64,000 bases of DNA from Populus alba (Eukaryota; Streptophyta; Magnoliopsida; Malpighiales; Salicaceae). The notes beneath the pieces were generated by a model. The model did not search any database. It was not told where the DNA came from and saw only the letters and a list, made by a program, of their open reading frames with translations. The position numbers were made by a program, and so were the translations under genes. Shown one piece after another: positions 58,978-64,000 of this stretch; positions within the stretch are counted from its first letter, which is position 1, and every line of letters begins with the position of its first letter. Location of the stretch: NCBI RefSeq assembly GCF_005239225.2, contig NC_133287.1:19782519-19846518 (forward strand), written 5' to 3'.

Positions 58978-61900
58978 TTATTTAAGGATATTTTATATAT
59001 GGCAAGAATTTGGAATTTTTGATGTGATTGAATTGAGACTTTAAAATCTATATAGAAAATGAAAATTGATATTTTATAATGGATGAATAGCAAATGATAT
59101 ACTAATTTTACTGGTAAGACCTACTCAATAGCAAAGGGTTTTTTCACATGCTTAGACATAAGTGTTTGGCACCTTAGAAACTAAAATATACTATTAAAAT
59201 CATAATCACAGATTTCTTTTATTGTATCTTGATTTTTTTGAAGAGTGTTAAAATGAAAAAATCTAATTTTTTGGTTAATAGGAGTAGTGTCCTAGTTAAT
59301 AGACAATTATAAAAATTAATTTTCTAGTTAAGAGAATTAGTGTCCTGACAAATGAATAATTGGAGAGACTAATTTTGTAGTTAATGAAATTAATGTCTTG
59401 GTTAATAAGCAATTAGAGAGATTGGTTAATTTGGCAATGAAACATATGCATGGATTAGACTAGAAAGGATACCGATATATCGTTAAATTATGTTAATGGT
59501 ATTGATTGGTAATGTCAAAGGTAAAATAAAATTAATTGTTTAGTAAATAATGTTATAAATATATAGGAGAAATAATAGTAAATTATCATTGTGTATAAAA
59601 TTGATTGTATTTGATATCAAGTAAATTTTTAGATACCTCTCGTCATAGTAAATCATGTATTTATTACTTTTTGTTTAGTCAAATGATGTAAATGGAAGAA
59701 ATGAATACTTTGCTTGTAATGCAATTTTGAAACGAGAAATGTGTATGCATATCTAAATTAATTATGAATGATGTATGTAGAGTAGTTGTTTTTAAATTAT
59801 ATTGTACTATTATTTTTAATTTACTTTTACTTTAAATGCATGTGTTATGTTGTAAGTAATTTAATTGTCTAACTATTTGTAATATTAATGGAATAATATA
59901 ATACTTGATTTATTTAAGAGAGTATTGAAGAAAATGAGAAAGCTATTTAAATAATAGTCAAAACAAGACCTAAAAATCACGACTAAAATATAGAAAAATC
60001 AGGAATAAAACTTAAATTAAATAAAATTCCAAAACGCAACTAAAAAAAATGAAAATAACTAGAAAAACATAAAATAACATAAAAACGACATTGACTAATT
60101 ATAGCAAACTGATATATCATAGAACACTATTTATAAAACATGCCTATCAAATTCTACCTTAATCTAATAATCAAACTAAAAATTATGTTATTGTTTAATC
60201 ACTTATATATTTTTTTAGGCTTAGAACTTTCTCATACACATCCCACGTAATTTTTTCACTCCACTGCCAAGGGAAAGGGGGCAGGAAGACAAGAAAAGAA
60301 TCCCTATAACGAAGGATGCGCCGTATGTCACGGGGTCGTGTAGGCGGTGAAGTCCAGCATGGTTTTCCGGTGACAAAAGTAAAAGCGTGTCGCAGGAATT
60401 GGAGTGGATTGAGACCTCATAGCCAGCAAGCAGCCTAATGGATTTGAAAAATGTTCAATAAAGGCTCTGATTTTGGTATTAAATATTAATCATGAGAGTG
60501 ACATTGAATGTTCTTTGAAAAGGACAATTATACATGAAACGCAAAAATTCTTCTCTTTGATCTGCTGCCTCCACGAGAAAAAAAAGTTATTTTACCCGAG
60601 GGAGGTGTGGCCTTGTGTTTGTGTATGAAAGTAAAGTAAGAAAAATATTTATTTCGGATTAAATTATCCTGGATGACCCTAAAACAGGTCTTGATTTCGT
60701 GTTTACGAAACCAGAAGAAGGGCAAGGGCAACCTTGTTTGCTTTGTGTTTTTTTGTGGTTAGGGTTTAGTCGGGGGCTAAACTATCACTTTTCAAGTAGA
60801 ACGTTTGAGTTTCGAAATAATATATAATTAGGTAAATAGAAGGTTTTAATTTAATTAGTTTATTTGTATCTTCAATCAAAATCAAATAGTCTTATTTTTT
60901 TTTCATCGAGCGGGATTTTTCTTATTGTTATTATTGGTAATAACTTATGTATTCATATCACAACATAATTAGGATATTAGTCGTTCTAGAAGCGAATTCA
61001 TTAATTATAGAAGCAAAACAATCAAGTTACCATGTAGAGTCTCGAGAAGTTGGGTCTTAAAAGCTTACATTGTGAGATTTATAAAAGTGTATGGAAATAG
61101 TGTTGGGTTTCTGAGATATCTACACGGAGGTTAAAATGATAAATTTAAATATTTTTTTAGAAATTTCAAGAATTATTTTATATAGATTTAAAGTTGTTTA
61201 TGGTTTTTAAAAAAAATTATCTGAAAATTAAATATTCTTTTTTATTTTGAATAATTACTTCAATGTTGGATCGTCATAAAACCCAAGCCATTCAAGTATC
61301 CAACATCTAACAGTAATCCACATGAACTACTAATGAGAAATCTTTTAAATCTTTTTAGAAAAGAAGAGTTGTTATGTCCCTGAGTACTAGCCCTTTTCTT
61401 TTGTGTTTTTTCAAGTGTTATGTAATGTATAATTTTCTACAAAAAAATGAATAAAAAGCATGGCATTTTATTTATACAACAACATTGAAAACTTATAAAT
61501 AGTAAAATATCAATTTGCTACTGGAATAAAAGCATACATATTGTTTCAGGACACTTTTAGAAAAAAAATTTAATCAACTCTCTATTTGATTTTTCTAAGT
61601 CTAGTATTGTAATTCATTATATAAATTAAATTATCACTATCAATTGCTAAAACTTATTTTCAATTAAATCATACTTGGTTAATCATTCTATTCTAATTTA
61701 TAGCAGATGGTTCTTAAGTTTGTGACACATTAGATTTTATAATAAATTGGATCAAATATAAATCACAATCATAAATAAAATATGATTAAATAAATTAATT
61801 TATTATCAATTCAATAATTAATTGATTTATATTTGATAATCAAATATAATATCTAGCAACTTGTCATTATTATATTAATCAATAATGTTTTAATTTAGAT

Positions 61901-62339
61901 ATTATAGTATGAAGTGTATCTATTATGTCAAATTATATTTATCTTAAAATACTATAATTATTAATTATTTGATAAAAATTTAAAATTCTTTTCAAATCTT
62001 ATTTTACCTCATATAAGGATTTATAATGATAAATTATAAATTATATTTATCCTCAATACTATAATCATTAATTATTTAAATAAAAAATTGAAAATCCAAT
62101 GCGCAATTTACATGCTATACACGGAGAAAACCTCACACCGATTTTTTCCCCACAAATAACTGGTCAAACGTCCACACACATGTTTCGTACTTATGACTTT
62201 TCCAGACAGCATGTCACTTGATTTTTCCTCCAGTCCTGAGATTCTATTTCTAACTGTGAAATGAAAAACAAATCTAGAGATTTTGCAGTATAAAATATCC
62301 TGGGAAAAAAAAAACCCAATAACGAGGTTATAAATTTAA
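57272..62339. other. AT-rich intergenic DNA without a supported gene
   Basis: 57832 (TGTAAGACTCGG) and a TATAAATACC at about 58048 followed by a CTTCTTCTAG-type leader look LTR-like, but I cannot find a closing end. (AT)n lies at 58939-58973. 60240-60430 is GC-richer, without an open frame I trust. The rest is AT-rich low-complexity sequence. Confidence 0.6.
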
Positions 62340-62547
62340 ATGAGGATGTTTTTTTGTTTTTTTTATCTGTCCTCTTCTCAGATGCTTGATTTATCAGGAA
62401 ACAGAGAGAGGAGCATAAATGTAGAGTCAGACCCCCAGGAGGTGAGAAAGCAACGGCTCTTTTGTCATCAGCTCGGAGCTGTGGCCATAGCCAGAGTCAG
62501 ACCCAGACCGCCAGACGTTACCAAAGTACCAACTAGCCGTTCGAGCT
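62340..62547. other. Unassigned GC-richer stretch beside a MITE
   Basis: An open plus-strand frame (62340-62582) has mixed composition, including a run of Arg/Pro (RVRPRPPD), but no motif I recognise. GTATAAAATATCC at about 62289 could be a TATA box upstream. It might be a small exon or only transposon debris. I do not assign a function. Confidence 0.3.
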
Positions 62548-62752
62548 TGGCAGTTGGCATTACGGTCAAACCTCTTTTTTGAAAAATTTTAATGTTTTTT
62601 TTATTAAAATTGGGTGTGATTTGTACTTTTTAAATTGCTTTAATGTACTAATATCAAAAATAATTTTTAAAAAATAAAAAAATATTATTGGTATACTTTT
62701 CAACACGAAAAGCTATTTGAAAAACAACCGCTACCACACTTTCAAATACAAG
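62548..62752. mobile_element. Diverged MITE copy
   Basis: The right part (AACACGAAAAGCTATTTGAA, AACAACCGCTACCACAC) matches the MITE at 10718-10931. The left end TTGGCATTACGGTCAAACC is a diverged partner. The exact ends are uncertain. Confidence 0.6.
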
Positions 62753-64000
62753 GCTGTTAAAATCTCTTATGGTCTTCTCAATGGGCAGCCTGACATATTT
62801 AAAACACTTTTTTTTTTTTTGGGTTTAGAATAGCTTCCAGTATTTGAATTAGCACTAATAGTAAAGGAAAAAAAAAAAAAACTTTAAAGGATCGTGTGGT
62901 GCGTGTTAACTGGGCAAAACCAAACAAAGAAGTTGTTTTGTTACGAAAGAAAAGATCCTTAAAGGACTGGAATCGAAGATTGTTTATGTAATATTAAACT
63001 CATGTAATTGTATTTATACAGATTTTTCTAGTGAATATACGTTTTGTTCCTATTATTTGTTGTGGGTAGACTAGGTCTGATCAAAGGACAGGGCATCCGA
63101 GTGTAATAATTGATTTTGGGTGTTCCGAGGACTTCATTTAGGGTTTGGTCTTCGTGTAATGTTATTCAGCCCTGTGGGTTTTCTCTTATTGGATCTTGGA
63201 GACATCCTAGGCCCAGGCTCATTTTAGTGGTGAGTGCATTGGATTTTTTTCATCTTTATAGATTTAATAATTCTTGAATGTTTATAAGTGTGGTATTTAT
63301 TATTTTTTTAAAGTATTTGTTATTTAAAAATATATATATATATATATATATATATTATTTTTTAATGATATTAATACATTAAAATGATATGAAAATATAA
63401 AAAATTAATTTGAATTAAAAAAATATTTTTTTAAAATACTTTTAAAATTAAAAAATAAAAAAAACTTATGTGAAAGTAATGATTACAGTTATGATTTTTG
63501 GGATCATGTTTTTTGCTAATTTTATTTCAAATACAAGGATACATTTCATGTAGTTAAAGCTGAGAGGGAGACCCAAATCTATAGAAAAATAATAGAAAGT
63601 AAAATAAAATAATCTAAAATAAAATTGATGAGCTCTTTCAAATAAATGAAAAAAAAAACTAAGGAATAAATAAAATTTCAAATAATTAATACATCTGAAA
63701 AAAAATGTGTAATTAATCTGGTAAAAGATATAAAATTGAGAAATAAAAAAAAAAATTGAATACCTAATTCCAATTCATCAATAGAAACGAAAATGTCCAA
63801 TTGAAAAAATAAGAATCCGAGGCCATTTCAATACGTATAAAAACTCAAGGGCCAAAATACTAGGAATTGCTGAATCGGGGGTTAATTACTCTTGACAAAG
63901 CATAGACATCCTCATAAATAAAAATCCCAGGAGGGGCCAATTCGTAAACTTATAAACTAATCGGGACCATCATAGATAGAGAAATAACGGCGGTTACCTA
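62753..64000. other. AT-rich end of window
   Basis: (AT)n at 63330-63355. From about 63770 the sequence resembles the body of plant LTRs (GGGCCAAAATAC, GGGGCCAATTCG), but the element, if any, runs out of the window. No gene is supported. Confidence 0.55.

Noticed and set aside
57832..59670. Possible further LTR starting TGTAAGACTCGG with a direct repeat ATGTATTTATTA
   Set aside because: The repeated 12 bases do not sit at TG/CA ends and are AT-rich; chance is a sufficient explanation.

Overview
This is plant nuclear DNA, very probably from poplar (Populus, Salicaceae). The sequence is AT-rich and gene-poor, with spliced minus-strand receptor-kinase genes, nested LTR retrotransposons, a CACTA transposon piece, a tRNA-derived SINE and MITEs. 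The poplar assignment is inference from the repeat types and the large wall-associated kinase (WAK-like) cluster; I ran no database search. There is no bacterial feature, CRISPR array or rRNA.

The only convincing protein-coding host genes form a tandem WAK-like receptor kinase cluster, all on the minus strand. Two are intact, with three exons each (signal peptide plus GUB_WAK ectodomain and first EGF; calcium-binding EGF; transmembrane segment plus kinase): gene A at 14038-17386 (719 aa) and gene C at 49694-52515 (726 aa). Gene B at 24361-27582 has three lesions in exon 1 but an intact kinase exon. Gene D at 33809-34799 is an internal-deletion fusion of exon 1 to the kinase tail. Remnants E (about 4720-7237) and F (about 40530-47871) are paralogous decayed kinase exons sharing the same stop codons. 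Remnant G is a small exon 1 piece (9147-9349) and a kinase scrap (about 7655-7705) separated by a truncated CACTA element. Three further orphan scraps of exon 1 lie near 10220, 18200 and 28450.

Layout: 1-2662 is the 3' part of a copia-like element ending in an LTR. 2663-7400 is a duplicated repeat block with remnant E. 7706-9146 is the CACTA piece. 9350-14037 holds duplicated spacer, a MITE and an LTR-type repeat. 14038-17386 is gene A. 17387-24360 is AT-rich spacer with a SINE and a minisatellite. 24361-27582 is gene B. 27583-33808 is a second copy of the spacer. 33809-34799 is gene D. 35202-37332 is a solo LTR. 38004-47871 is a second copy of the 2663-7400 block, with a gag-only copia element (42639-47239) in remnant F and a non-coding LTR element (44296-46269) nested inside that. 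49694-52515 is gene C. 53142-55547 is another solo LTR. 56772-57271 is a 500-base assembly gap. 57272-64000 is AT-rich DNA with no gene I can support.

The intact genes are expected to be plasma-membrane receptors with a wall-facing ectodomain and a cytoplasmic kinase that is non-RD (HGD in place of HRD). The main story is birth, death and recombination of WAK-like copies by unequal exchange and transposon insertion. Gene C looks like a mosaic of a B-like ectodomain tract and an A-like kinase.
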